The position numbers and the translations under genes were made by a program. Under the pieces are notes generated by a model. That model did not search any database. It was not told where the DNA came from and saw only the letters and a program-made list of their open reading frames with translations. Positions 25,643 through 33,429 of a stretch of 64,000 nt of DNA are shown here, one piece after another (the stretch's first letter is position 1; each line of letters starts with the position of its first letter). This DNA comes from Paracraurococcus sp042666655 (GTDB lineage: Bacteria; Pseudomonadota; Alphaproteobacteria; Acetobacterales; Acetobacteraceae): contig NZ_JBHTDE010000006.1 in assembly GCF_042666655.1 (NCBI RefSeq), positions 124,001-188,000 of the forward strand, given 5' to 3'.

Positions 25643-26671
25643 CTACAGCACCGCTTCCGCCACCACCCGCAGCGCCTGCTGCGTCGCCCCGGTCAGCACC
25701 AGCGTGCCGATGCTGCCGTCCCGCGCCGCCGCCTTCCAGTCCTGCAGCCGGCCGCGGATGCGGTCGGCCGGGCCGACCAGCGCGATCTCGTCGACCAGCT
25801 TGTCGGGTACCAGCGCCGCGGCGTCGCGGTGGCGGCGTGCCAGGTAGGCCTCCTGGATCGCCGCGGCGGCGTCCGCGTAGCCGAGGCGGCGGACATAGTC
25901 GTTGTAGAAATTCTTGCCCTTCGCGCCCATGCCGCCGATGTAGAGCGCGAGTTCCGGCTTCGCCGCGTCGCGGCAGGCCTGCAGGTCGTTGCCCAGCTTG
26001 ATCTTGGTATAGGGCGCGATGTCGAAGGCGTGCAGGTTGGCCGGCTTGCCCGCTTTTGCCATGCCCTCCAGCGTCGGCTTCGTCACCAGCCCGGCGCCTT
26101 CCGGCGACATGAAGATCGGCAGGTTGCCGTCGGCGATCTCGCCTGCCAGCCGCATGCCGCCGGGGGTGATGGAGGCGCAGTAGAATCTCAGCGGTGCCCC
26201 GTGCAGGATGGACTTCAGCGGCTTGCCGAGCCCGGTCGCATCCGGCCCGTCATAGGGGATGCGGTAGTGCTCTCCCTGGTGTTCCAGCGGCTTCTCCCGC
26301 GCCACGATCGCCCGGATGATGGAGATGTATTCCCGGGTGCGGACCATCGGCGTGCCGTAGGGCTGGCCGTGCCATCCCTCCACCACCTGCGGGCCCGATG
26401 GCCCGACGCCGCAGAGGAACCGGTCGCCCGACAACTGCTGCAGGGTCATTGCCGTCATCGCCGCGCAGGTCGGCGTGCGCCCCGGCATCTGCATGATGCC
26501 GGTGCCGGCCTTGATCCGCGTGGTGCGCGCCAGCACCCAGGCGATCGGCGTGACGGCATCGCTGCCGTAGCTCTCGCCGCACCAGACCGAATGGTAGCCG
26601 AGCCGTTCGGCTTCCAGCACCAGCGCCGTGTCGACGCCGGCGCCCATGCCGAGGGTGAGGCCGAGCCGCAT
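25643..26671 (-). CDS. LLM class F420-dependent oxidoreductase, 342 aa
   Basis: A luciferase-like barrel protein of the methylene-H4MPT-reductase-like branch. MRLGLTLGMGAGVDTAL opens strand 1, GYHSVWCGESYGSDAVTP the loop over the cofactor, IKAGTGIMQMPGRTPTCAAM the cis-peptide strand 3 region, and RFLCGVGPSGPQVVEGWHG the cofactor phosphate loop. The longer insertion and IPYDGPDATGLGKPLK resemble actinobacterial F420-dependent members. ATG 26671 lies 2 bases after the stop of the preceding oxidoreductase, so they are co-translated. Substrate unknown. Confidence 0.85.
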   Translation of the reverse strand: MRLGLTLGMGAGVDTALVLEAERLGYHSVWCGESYGSDAVTPIAWVLARTTRIKAGTGIMQMPGRTPTCAAMTAMTLQQLSGDRFLCGVGPSGPQVVEGWHGQPYGTPMVRTREYISIIRAIVAREKPLEHQGEHYRIPYDGPDATGLGKPLKSILHGAPLRFYCASITPGGMRLAGEIADGNLPIFMSPEGAGLVTKPTLEGMAKAGKPANLHAFDIAPYTKIKLGNDLQACRDAAKPELALYIGGMGAKGKNFYNDYVRRLGYADAAAAIQEAYLARRHRDAAALVPDKLVDEIALVGPADRIRGRLQDWKAAARDGSIGTLVLTGATQQALRVVAEAVL

Positions 26672-26673
26672 GG

Positions 26674-27627
26674 TCAGAGCCCCGCCATCACGCCGTCGCG
26701 GAAGTCGCGCATGCCGGCGAGGACCTCCTCGACCGTATTGCCCGGATAGGTGAAGTCCACCGCGACGACGCCCAGGTCGCGCAGCGCCTTCAGGTCGTCG
26801 GCGATCTGCCCGGGCGTGCCGGAAAAGAGCCGCCGTTCGCCGTCGCCGGCCACCGCCGGCACCTCCGGCCCGTATTTCTGCACCCGGTAGGCCAGCGCCA
26901 CCTTGGCCGGGTCGCGGCCCTCCTTCTCCACCAGCCCGCGCAGCTTCGCCACCGCGGCGCGGTAGCGTGCCAGGCTCTCCAGCGGGAAGGAGGGGTTGGT
27001 GCCGATCGGGTACCAGGCATCGCCGAGCCGCGCGGTGCGCCGCAGCGCCGGGCCGCTCTCCCCGCCCACCCAGACCGGCGGCCCGCCGGGCTGGACGGGC
27101 TTCGGCTGGAAGCTGATGTCCTGGAAGCGGACGAACTCGCCGGCAAAGCGCGGCTCCGGCGCGGTCCAGAGCTCGCGCGCTGCCTGGATATATTCGTCCG
27201 TCACCCTGCCGCGGGCGGCGAAATCGGGGACCTGCAGCGCCTCGAATTCCTCCTGCAGCCAGCCGGCGCCGATACCCAGCGTCAGCCGCCCGGCCGAAAG
27301 CACGTCGATGGTGGACAGGATCTTGGCGGTCAGCAGCGCCGGCCGGTGCGGCACCACCATCACGGACGTGACCAGCCGCAGCGTCGTCGTCTTCGCCGCC
27401 AGGAACATCACCTGGGTCAGCTGCTCGTGCCGTTCGCCGCGGCTGCCGGCGGGGAATTCGCCGCTGTCGGTGTAGGGGTACTTCGCGTGGATATCCTTGG
27501 GGATCACCACGTGGTCGCTGATGGTGGCGTAGCCGTAGCCCATCGCCTCGGCCTCCTGCGCCAGGCGGGTCAGGTGCTCCGGGGTTGCCAGGGGGCCGCC
27601 GCTGGGGGCGTTGAAGCCGATCTGCAT
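26674..27627 (-). CDS. LLM class F420-dependent oxidoreductase (TIGR03619-like), 317 aa
   Basis: Luciferase-like barrel protein starting MQIGFNAPSGGPLATPEHLTR, with YATISDHVVIPKDI, RLVTSVMVVPHRPALLTAKI and the phosphate-binding RLTLGIGAGWLQEEFEAL. The DH in ISDHV is common among deazaflavin users. GGAGGAAAC lies 5 nt before ATG 27627; the in-frame codons upstream are discarded. First gene of the five-gene minus-strand run and divergent from cofGH across 80 bases, an arrangement that suggests common control of cofactor making and cofactor use. Confidence 0.87.
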   Translation of the reverse strand: MQIGFNAPSGGPLATPEHLTRLAQEAEAMGYGYATISDHVVIPKDIHAKYPYTDSGEFPAGSRGERHEQLTQVMFLAAKTTTLRLVTSVMVVPHRPALLTAKILSTIDVLSAGRLTLGIGAGWLQEEFEALQVPDFAARGRVTDEYIQAARELWTAPEPRFAGEFVRFQDISFQPKPVQPGGPPVWVGGESGPALRRTARLGDAWYPIGTNPSFPLESLARYRAAVAKLRGLVEKEGRDPAKVALAYRVQKYGPEVPAVAGDGERRLFSGTPGQIADDLKALRDLGVVAVDFTYPGNTVEEVLAGMRDFRDGVMAGL

Positions 27628-27640
27628 GCCGTTTCCTCCG

Positions 27641-27665
27641 CCGCCCGCGCATTGCATCCGGGCGG
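27641..27665. promoter_or_regulatory. inverted repeat between divergent oxidoreductase and cofGH genes
   Basis: CCGCCCG (27641-27647) and CGGGCGG (27659-27665) form a perfect 7-bp inverted repeat with an 11-nt centre containing ATTGCAT. The centres are about 20 bases apart, the spacing of a dimeric regulator's two half sites. It sits in the only gap (80 bp) that can hold promoters for both cofGH and the five-gene run. No -35/-10 pair is evident. Confidence 0.35.
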
Positions 27666-27707
27666 TGCCTGACCCACGATGGAGGGCAGTGGCAGGAGAG
27701 TGCAAGA

Positions 27708-30050
27708 GTGCAGGACCGGCTGGAAGCCATGCCCTTGGCCGTGCTGATGGCGGAGGCGGCAGCGCTGCGCGACGCGTCGTGCGGCCGCGTCATCAGCTAT
27801 TCGCGCAAGGTGTTCATCCCGCTCACGAAACTCTGCCGCGACGTCTGCCACTACTGCACCTTCGCGGAGACCCCGCGCCCCGGCCACAGCGCCTACCTGT
27901 CGCCCGAGGAAGTGCTGGCGGTCGCCCGCGCCGGCGCCGCCGCCGGCTGCACCGAGGCGTTGTTCACCCTGGGCGATAAGCCGGAGCTTCGCTGGCGACA
28001 GGCGCGGGAGGCGCTGGCGGCGCTGGGGCATGAGACGACGATCTCCTACCTCGCCGCCATGTGCGACCTGGTGCTCAAGGAAACCGGCCTGCTGCCGCAT
28101 GCCAACCCCGGCGTAATGAGCCGCGACGAGATCGCCGCCCTGCGCGCCGTCACCGCCAGCCAGGGCATCATGCTGGAGTCCGCAAGCGCGCGGCTGTGCG
28201 AGCCTGGCCAGGTCCACCACGGCAGCCCCGACAAGCACCCCGAGGCACGGCTGGAGGTGCTGCGGCTGGCAGGCGAACTCCGCGTGCCCTTCACCACCGG
28301 CATCCTGATCGGTATCGGCGAGACGCGGGCGGAGCGGCTGGAGGCGCTGCGGGCCATCGCCGATCTCCACGCGCAGCACGGCCATATCCAGGAAGTCATC
28401 ATCCAGAATTTCCGCGCCAAGCCGCGCACCAAGCGGGCCGGGGCGGAAGAGCCGGACCTCGACGACCTGCTCTGGACCATCGCCGCGGCGCGGCTGGTGC
28501 TGGGCGGGGCGATGCATATCCAGGCGCCGCCGAACCTGTCGCCCGGCGTCTACCAGAAGCTGGTCGGGGCCGGGCTCGACGATTGGGGCGGGGTCTCCCC
28601 GGTGACACCGGACCACGTCAACCCGGAAGCTCCCTGGCCGCATCTGGAGGAACTCGCCGCGCGCACCGCCGAGGCCGGCAAGGTGCTGGTGCAGCGGCTG
28701 CCGACATACCCGTCCTTCGTGCGCGAGCCAGAGGCCTGGTTCTCGCCCGCCGTTGCCACCGCGATGCGCCGTGCCAGCGATGCCGAAGGCTTCGCCCGTG
28801 GCGACGACTGGTCACCCGGCGAGACACGCCTGCCGCTGCTGCGGGCGCCGCGGCTGGCCGCGGCCGATGCGACGCTGGCCCGCACCGTGGAGCGCGCCAG
28901 CGGCGGCGCGCGGCTCGACGTGCCGGACATCATGCGGCTGTTCGACGCGCGCGACGCCGACCAGGCGCATGTCGCCGCCGCTGCGGACCGGCTGCGCACG
29001 GCGATGTCCGGCGAGACCGTCCGCTATGTCGTCAACCGCAACATCAACTACACCAACATCTGCACCTACAAGTGCAAATTCTGCGCCTTCAGCAAGGGCA
29101 AGACGCACGAGGCGCTGCGCGGCCCGGCCTACGACCTCGACCACGCCGAGATCGTCCGCCGTGCCGAGGAAGCCTGGGCCCGCGGCGCCACGGAGGTCTG
29201 CCTGCAGGGCGGCATCCACCCGGACTATACCGGCGCGACCTATGAAGGCATCTGCCGGGCGATCCACGCGGCGGTGCCTGGGATGCACATCCATGCCTTC
29301 TCGCCGCTGGAAGTCACGCAGGGTGCGGCGACGCTGGGCCTGTCGCTCGGTGACTACCTGGCTCGTCTGAAGACGGCCGGGCTTGGCACGCTGCCGGGCA
29401 CCGCGGCGGAAATCCTGGATGACGAGATCCGCGCCATCATCTGCCCGGACAAGGTGAACACCGCCGAATGGCTCGCGGTGGCGCGGGCGGCGCATGCGCT
29501 CGGCCTGCGCACGACGGCGACCATCATGTTCGGCCATGTGGAGACGCCGCTGAACTGGGCGCGGCATCTGCTGGTGCTGCGCGACCTGCAGGCGGAAACG
29601 GGGGGCTTCACCGAATTCGTGCCCTTGCCCTTCGTGCACATGGAAGCGCCGATGTATCTGCGCGGCCAGGCGCGGCGCGGGCCCACATTCCGCGAGGCGC
29701 TGCTGATGCACTCCGTCGCGCGCTTGGTGCTGCACCCGCACATCACCAGCATCCAGACGAGTTGGGTGAAGATGGGGCCGCAGGGCGCCGCCTTGGCGCT
29801 GCAGGCCGGCGCCAACGATCTCGGCGGCACGCTGATGAACGAGAGCATCAGCCGCGCCGCCGGAACGCAGCACGGCCAGGAATTCCCGCCCGAGGCGATG
29901 GAGGCGCTGATCCGCTCGATCGGGCGCATGCCGCAGCAGCGCACGACGCTGTATGGCCCGGTGTCGGAGGAACGCAAGCATGCATCCTACGCGGCGCAGG
30001 ACCTCACACCCGTCATCCAGACGGCGCCGCGCCGAAGGGAACACGCCTAG
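27708..30050 (+). CDS. cofGH: FO synthase, CofG and CofH fused (FbiC type), 780 aa
   Basis: Makes the deazaflavin 7,8-didemethyl-8-hydroxy-5-deazariboflavin (FO) from tyrosine and 5-amino-6-ribitylaminouracil, the first committed step to coenzyme F420. Two radical-SAM domains are visible. The CofG half carries the cluster motif CRDVCHYC (C43, C47, C50) within the first 350 residues; the CofH half carries CTYKCKFC (C452, C456, C459) and YVVNRNINYTNICTY, ending near LYGPV. Length fits FbiC. The start is a GTG at 27708 with AGGAG at 27694-27698; ATG 27729 is the alternative. It converges on cofC with a 53-base gap. Confidence 0.95.
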   Translation: MQDRLEAMPLAVLMAEAAALRDASCGRVISYSRKVFIPLTKLCRDVCHYCTFAETPRPGHSAYLSPEEVLAVARAGAAAGCTEALFTLGDKPELRWRQAREALAALGHETTISYLAAMCDLVLKETGLLPHANPGVMSRDEIAALRAVTASQGIMLESASARLCEPGQVHHGSPDKHPEARLEVLRLAGELRVPFTTGILIGIGETRAERLEALRAIADLHAQHGHIQEVIIQNFRAKPRTKRAGAEEPDLDDLLWTIAAARLVLGGAMHIQAPPNLSPGVYQKLVGAGLDDWGGVSPVTPDHVNPEAPWPHLEELAARTAEAGKVLVQRLPTYPSFVREPEAWFSPAVATAMRRASDAEGFARGDDWSPGETRLPLLRAPRLAAADATLARTVERASGGARLDVPDIMRLFDARDADQAHVAAAADRLRTAMSGETVRYVVNRNINYTNICTYKCKFCAFSKGKTHEALRGPAYDLDHAEIVRRAEEAWARGATEVCLQGGIHPDYTGATYEGICRAIHAAVPGMHIHAFSPLEVTQGAATLGLSLGDYLARLKTAGLGTLPGTAAEILDDEIRAIICPDKVNTAEWLAVARAAHALGLRTTATIMFGHVETPLNWARHLLVLRDLQAETGGFTEFVPLPFVHMEAPMYLRGQARRGPTFREALLMHSVARLVLHPHITSIQTSWVKMGPQGAALALQAGANDLGGTLMNESISRAAGTQHGQEFPPEAMEALIRSIGRMPQQRTTLYGPVSEERKHASYAAQDLTPVIQTAPRRREHA

Positions 30051-30103
30051 CAGGGCGACGCCGTACCCCTGCCTGAAGCCGAAAGGCCTTGGGGCAGCTT
30101 GGG

Positions 30104-30760
30104 TTACAGGCGCAGCAGCACGCCCGAATCGCGCAGCCAGCCCAGGGTGCGGGTGCCGTGGGCCACGTCGAGGCCGGCGAACATGGCGATGTCTTCGGGA
30201 TGGTCGATGTCCATCGCCACGCCGGGCAGCGGGACGATGCGTGGTTCGATGCCGCACGCCCGCGCCGCGGCCAGATGCGGGAAGTAGCTGTCCTCGCCGA
30301 AGCGCAGCGGCACCACGCCGGGCGGGCTCAGCACCACGCCGTTCGAGCCCTTCTCGTCATGCGCCGGGGCGATGGTGAAGGCCGGCGCCGCACCATGCGC
30401 CGCGACCAGCGCCTCGACCTCCGCCGCCGTCACCGCCGGGATGTCGCCGGGCATGGTCAGCACGCCGGTGGCCCCCTCCGCCGCCAGCACCCGAGCCGCT
30501 GCGGTGACGCTGCCCGTGTGCCCATCCCGCGCGCCCGCGGTGATCACTCGCGCGCCGCGGCGCTTGGCCTCCGCCGTTGTCCAGCCATCCAACGTCACCA
30601 CCGCGACGCCAGCCAAACCGCGCGCGCCGAGCAGCGCCTCCAATACCTCTCCCACCATCATCCGCATCAGCGCCACGCGCTCCTCCGGCGACAGCAGCGG
30701 CGAGAGGCGTTGCTTCGACCCCGCCATTTCCTTCACCGGCAGCACGGCCCAGAAAGTCAC
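30104..30760 (-). CDS. cofC: CofC: phospholactate/phosphoenolpyruvate/phosphoglycerate guanylyltransferase, 218 aa
   Basis: Transfers GMP to a three-carbon phospho-acid, producing the activated side-chain precursor for F420. A small nucleotidyltransferase fold: FWAVLPVKEMAGSKQRLSPLLS is the GTP-binding signature with its lysines, LTMPGDIPAV carries the metal-binding Asp, and DEKGSNGVVLSPPG and FGEDSYFPHLAAA complete the pocket. Archaeal CofC prefers 2-phospholactate, mycobacterial FbiD phosphoenolpyruvate and one betaproteobacterial CofC 3-phosphoglycerate; the choice cannot be read here. The GTG start at 30760 overlaps the cofD stop (GTGA), so translation is probably coupled. Confidence 0.92.
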   Translation of the reverse strand: MTFWAVLPVKEMAGSKQRLSPLLSPEERVALMRMMVGEVLEALLGARGLAGVAVVTLDGWTTAEAKRRGARVITAGARDGHTGSVTAAARVLAAEGATGVLTMPGDIPAVTAAEVEALVAAHGAAPAFTIAPAHDEKGSNGVVLSPPGVVPLRFGEDSYFPHLAAARACGIEPRIVPLPGVAMDIDHPEDIAMFAGLDVAHGTRTLGWLRDSGVLLRL

Positions 30761-31677
30761 CGTAGCGCATCCACCGCGGCCAGCACGGCCCGTGCCAGCG
30801 CCACCTTGTCGTCCAGCGTCCGCATCAGCGTCGCCGCGCGGAAGACGCGCGGCGCGATGCCGATGGCGTCGTCGCCCTCCTCCATGACGTAGCCTTGCAG
30901 CAAGTCGCCATAGCGTGCGGCCGCCGCAGCGGCGGAGGGTGCGACGCCGAGTTCCGAAAACATCTTGGCGGTCGGTCCCTTCACCGCCTGCCCGGCGATG
31001 ATGGGCGAGACGGCGATCACCGGCGCGCTCGAGGCCGCAATCGCCTCCCGCATTCCCGGCACCGCCAGGATCGGCTCGATGCTGATGAAGGGGTTGCTCG
31101 GGCAGATCACCACGGCGCGCGGGCGGGCATGCAGCGCCGCCAGCACCTCCGGCTGCACGCGCGCCGCCGCGGCACCGGCGAATTTCACCGCACGCACCGC
31201 CGGTGCCGCGCGTTGCCGCACGAACCAGTCCTGGAAGTCGATCCAGCCTTCGTCGCTGCGGATGCGGGTGCGCACCGGATCATCGCTCATCGGCAGGATG
31301 CGCGGGCCGATCCCCAGCCGACCGCGGATGTCCTCGGTGATGGCGGACAGCGTCTCCCCGCCGCGCAGCCGGTGCGTCCGCAGCACGTGCAGCGCCAGGT
31401 CGCGGTCGCCGAGGCGGAACCAGTCCGGCCCGCCGAGGCCTGCCAGGGTGTCCATGCAGGCCCAGCTTTCGTCCTGCCGGCCCCAACCCAGCACCGGGTT
31501 GTCGAGGCCCGCCAGCGTATAGCTCAGCGTGTCGATATCCGGGCAGATGGTCAGGCCGAGATGCTCGAAATCGTCGCCGGTATTGGCGACCACCAGCAAT
31601 TCTTCAGGCGGCAGCACCTTCGACAGGCCGAGCGCGAGCTTCGCCCCGCCGATCCCACCAGACAATGCGACGATCAC
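30757..31677 (-). CDS. cofD: CofD: 2-phospho-L-lactate transferase, 306 aa
   Basis: Couples the activated phospho-acid from CofC to FO, giving F420-0 or its dehydro/glyceryl form, with release of GMP. The N-terminus VALSGGIGGAKLALGL is the Rossmann-like loop that opens this family; ANTGDDFEHLGLTICPDIDT holds the FO and metal residues; VICPSNPFISIEPIL and VIAVSPIIAGQAVKGPTAKM complete the active site. Length is typical. The start codon is GTG at 31677 and overlaps the cofE stop as GTGA; the same type of overlap links it to cofC downstream. Confidence 0.95.
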   Translation of the reverse strand: MIVALSGGIGGAKLALGLSKVLPPEELLVVANTGDDFEHLGLTICPDIDTLSYTLAGLDNPVLGWGRQDESWACMDTLAGLGGPDWFRLGDRDLALHVLRTHRLRGGETLSAITEDIRGRLGIGPRILPMSDDPVRTRIRSDEGWIDFQDWFVRQRAAPAVRAVKFAGAAAARVQPEVLAALHARPRAVVICPSNPFISIEPILAVPGMREAIAASSAPVIAVSPIIAGQAVKGPTAKMFSELGVAPSAAAAAARYGDLLQGYVMEEGDDAIGIAPRVFRAATLMRTLDDKVALARAVLAAVDALR

Positions 31678-32414
31678 CGGAACAGGTCCTCCGCGCCGAC
31701 GCGCACAAGTTCCGAGGCCGGCAGCGCCGGTGCGTCCCAGCGCAGCCCGCGCACCAGCACCGCCGGCCGCCCCTCCGCCCCCTGGCCCATCACCAGGCCG
31801 GCGGCGGCAGCGATTTCGTCGGCGAAGCCGGTGATGCTGACCATCAAGGTGCGGCCGAACAGGTCCGGCCGGCCGCGCAGGTCGAGCAGGGCCGGCAGCC
31901 CCGCCGCGCCGATCGCCACGCCGACGGTGCCGCGCCGCCAGGCCCGGCCGAAGCTGTCGGTGATCACCACCGGCAGGCCGAGCCGGGCCGAGAGCGCCGC
32001 CGCGCTGCCATCGGGGTCCAGCGGCAGCAGCAGCGCATGGCCGGACTCGCCGACATTGGACTGGTCGATCCCGGCATTCGCCATGACGAAGCCAAGGCGG
32101 TGCTGGACGATGATCAGGTTCGGCCGCGACCGCACCACGCGGACGCTCTCCGACAGGATCAGCTCGACCAGCCGCGGGTCCTTGCCCGTCTCGGCCCCCA
32201 GCGCCTCGGCCTGCGCGGAGGGCGTGACGCTGCTCAAGGCGACGCTCCGCCCCTCCGCCTTGCTGACGACCTTCTGCGCCACCGCCAGCACGTCGCCGAG
32301 GCGCGGCGAGACGCCGGCCCGTGCCATGCCATCCGCCAGGATCGCGCCGAGGTCGTCGCCCGCCGCCAGCATCGGCAGGCCGGGCAGCGCCAGCAGGGAG
32401 ACCGCCTCGCTCAC
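31674..32414 (-). CDS. cofE: CofE: F420-0 gamma-glutamyl ligase, single-domain form, 246 aa
   Basis: GTP-dependent ligase that adds gamma-linked glutamates to the F420 side chain. Typical parts are DVLAVAQKVVSKAEGR, SFGRAWRRGTVGVAIG, and the acidic DLRGRPDLFG metal site. The length corresponds to stand-alone CofE; the C-terminal nitroreductase-like domain of mycobacterial FbiB, which reduces dehydro-F420-0, is absent, and no separate such gene is seen in the window. GTG at 32414 overlaps the fgd stop (GTGA). An ATG is not available nearby, so the GTG start looks deliberate. Confidence 0.93.
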   Translation of the reverse strand: MSEAVSLLALPGLPMLAAGDDLGAILADGMARAGVSPRLGDVLAVAQKVVSKAEGRSVALSSVTPSAQAEALGAETGKDPRLVELILSESVRVVRSRPNLIIVQHRLGFVMANAGIDQSNVGESGHALLLPLDPDGSAAALSARLGLPVVITDSFGRAWRRGTVGVAIGAAGLPALLDLRGRPDLFGRTLMVSITGFADEIAAAAGLVMGQGAEGRPAVLVRGLRWDAPALPASELVRVGAEDLFR

Positions 32415-33415
32415 CCGAAGCGGCGGCGCAGCAGGGGCAGCACCCGCTCCCCGTACAGGGTCAGGAAGCGCGCCTGGTCCGGCCCCGGCGCGTGGAAGAC
32501 CAGGTGGCGGAAGCCCAGCCCCACGTAATAGCCGATGCGCTCCACATGCTCCTCCGGGTCGTCGGAGACGATCCAGCGGCTGGCGGCGCGTTCCAGCGGC
32601 AGGGCATTCGCCAGGCGTTCCATCTCGGCCGGGTCCTCGACCGACATCTTCTCCTCCGGCGACAGCGCCAGCGCCGCCCAGTGCCGGGTATCCTCCAGCG
32701 CGCGCTGGCGGTCGGTGTCGAAGGAGACCTTCACCTCGATCATCCGGTCGTAGCCCGGCTTCGGCGCGCCCGCCGCTTCCAGCCCCGCGGCAACGTTCGG
32801 CAACAGCGTCTCGGTATAGAGTTCCGGCTTCTTGCCACTGGTGCAGATGAACCCGTCGCCGCCGCGGCCGGCGTATTTCGCCACCAGCGCGCCGGCGGCC
32901 GCGACATAGATCGGCACCGGCGTCTCCGGCCGGTCATAGATCGTCGCCTTGTCGGTCTTGTAGTAGGTGCCCTCGAAGCTCACCCGCTCCTCGGTCCAGA
33001 GCTTCCGCATCAGCTGCACCGCCTCCCGCATCCGGGCGAAGCGTTCCTTGAATTCCGGCCAGGGCGCGCCGGTGGAGGGCACCTCGTTCAGCCCCTCGCC
33101 GGTGCCGATGCCGAGGATGACGCGGCCGGGGAACATCGATCCCAGCGTGCCGAAGGCCTGCGCCACGATCGAGGGATGGTAGCGGAAGGTCGGCGTCAGC
33201 ACCGACGTCCCCATCACCAGCCGCTGCGTCCGCGCCCCCAGCGCGCCAAGCCATACCAGCGAGTTGGGCGCATGCCCATCCGTGTGCTTCCAGGGCTGGA
33301 AATGATCGGAGATGAAGCAGGAGTCGAACCCCACCTGCTCCGCCATCACGCCGAAATCGAGCAGCTTCGCCGGGGCGAATTGTTCGGCAGAGGCCTTGTA
33401 GCCGAGCGTCAGCAT
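32411..33415 (-). CDS. fgd: F420-dependent glucose-6-phosphate dehydrogenase (Fgd), 334 aa
   Basis: Oxidises glucose-6-phosphate and reduces F420 to F420H2, the electron donor for partner oxidoreductases. The sequence follows mycobacterial Fgd1 (336 aa), as I recall it, almost from end to end: LGYKASAEQFAP at the N-terminus, SDHFQPWKHTDGHAPNSLVWL with the catalytic His/Trp, MGTSVLTPTFRYHPSIVAQAF, GIGTGEGLNEV, GFICTSGKKPELYTE and the C-terminal NHLVFHAPG-like RHLVFHAPGPDQ. Such close likeness outside Actinobacteria suggests horizontal transfer. GGGAG lies before the ATG; the upstream oxidoreductase stop is 14 bases away. First of the four overlapping genes. Confidence 0.93.
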   Translation of the reverse strand: MLTLGYKASAEQFAPAKLLDFGVMAEQVGFDSCFISDHFQPWKHTDGHAPNSLVWLGALGARTQRLVMGTSVLTPTFRYHPSIVAQAFGTLGSMFPGRVILGIGTGEGLNEVPSTGAPWPEFKERFARMREAVQLMRKLWTEERVSFEGTYYKTDKATIYDRPETPVPIYVAAAGALVAKYAGRGGDGFICTSGKKPELYTETLLPNVAAGLEAAGAPKPGYDRMIEVKVSFDTDRQRALEDTRHWAALALSPEEKMSVEDPAEMERLANALPLERAASRWIVSDDPEEHVERIGYYVGLGFRHLVFHAPGPDQARFLTLYGERVLPLLRRRFG

Positions 33416-33429
33416 CGGACCCGTCTCCC

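Noticed and set aside
24626..26749. A 707-codon plus-strand frame across the amidase and oxidoreductase genes
   Set aside because: It is rich in Arg, His, Gly and Gln with no recognisable fold, the usual look of the reverse-strand shadow in GC-rich DNA; the minus-strand genes have clear families.
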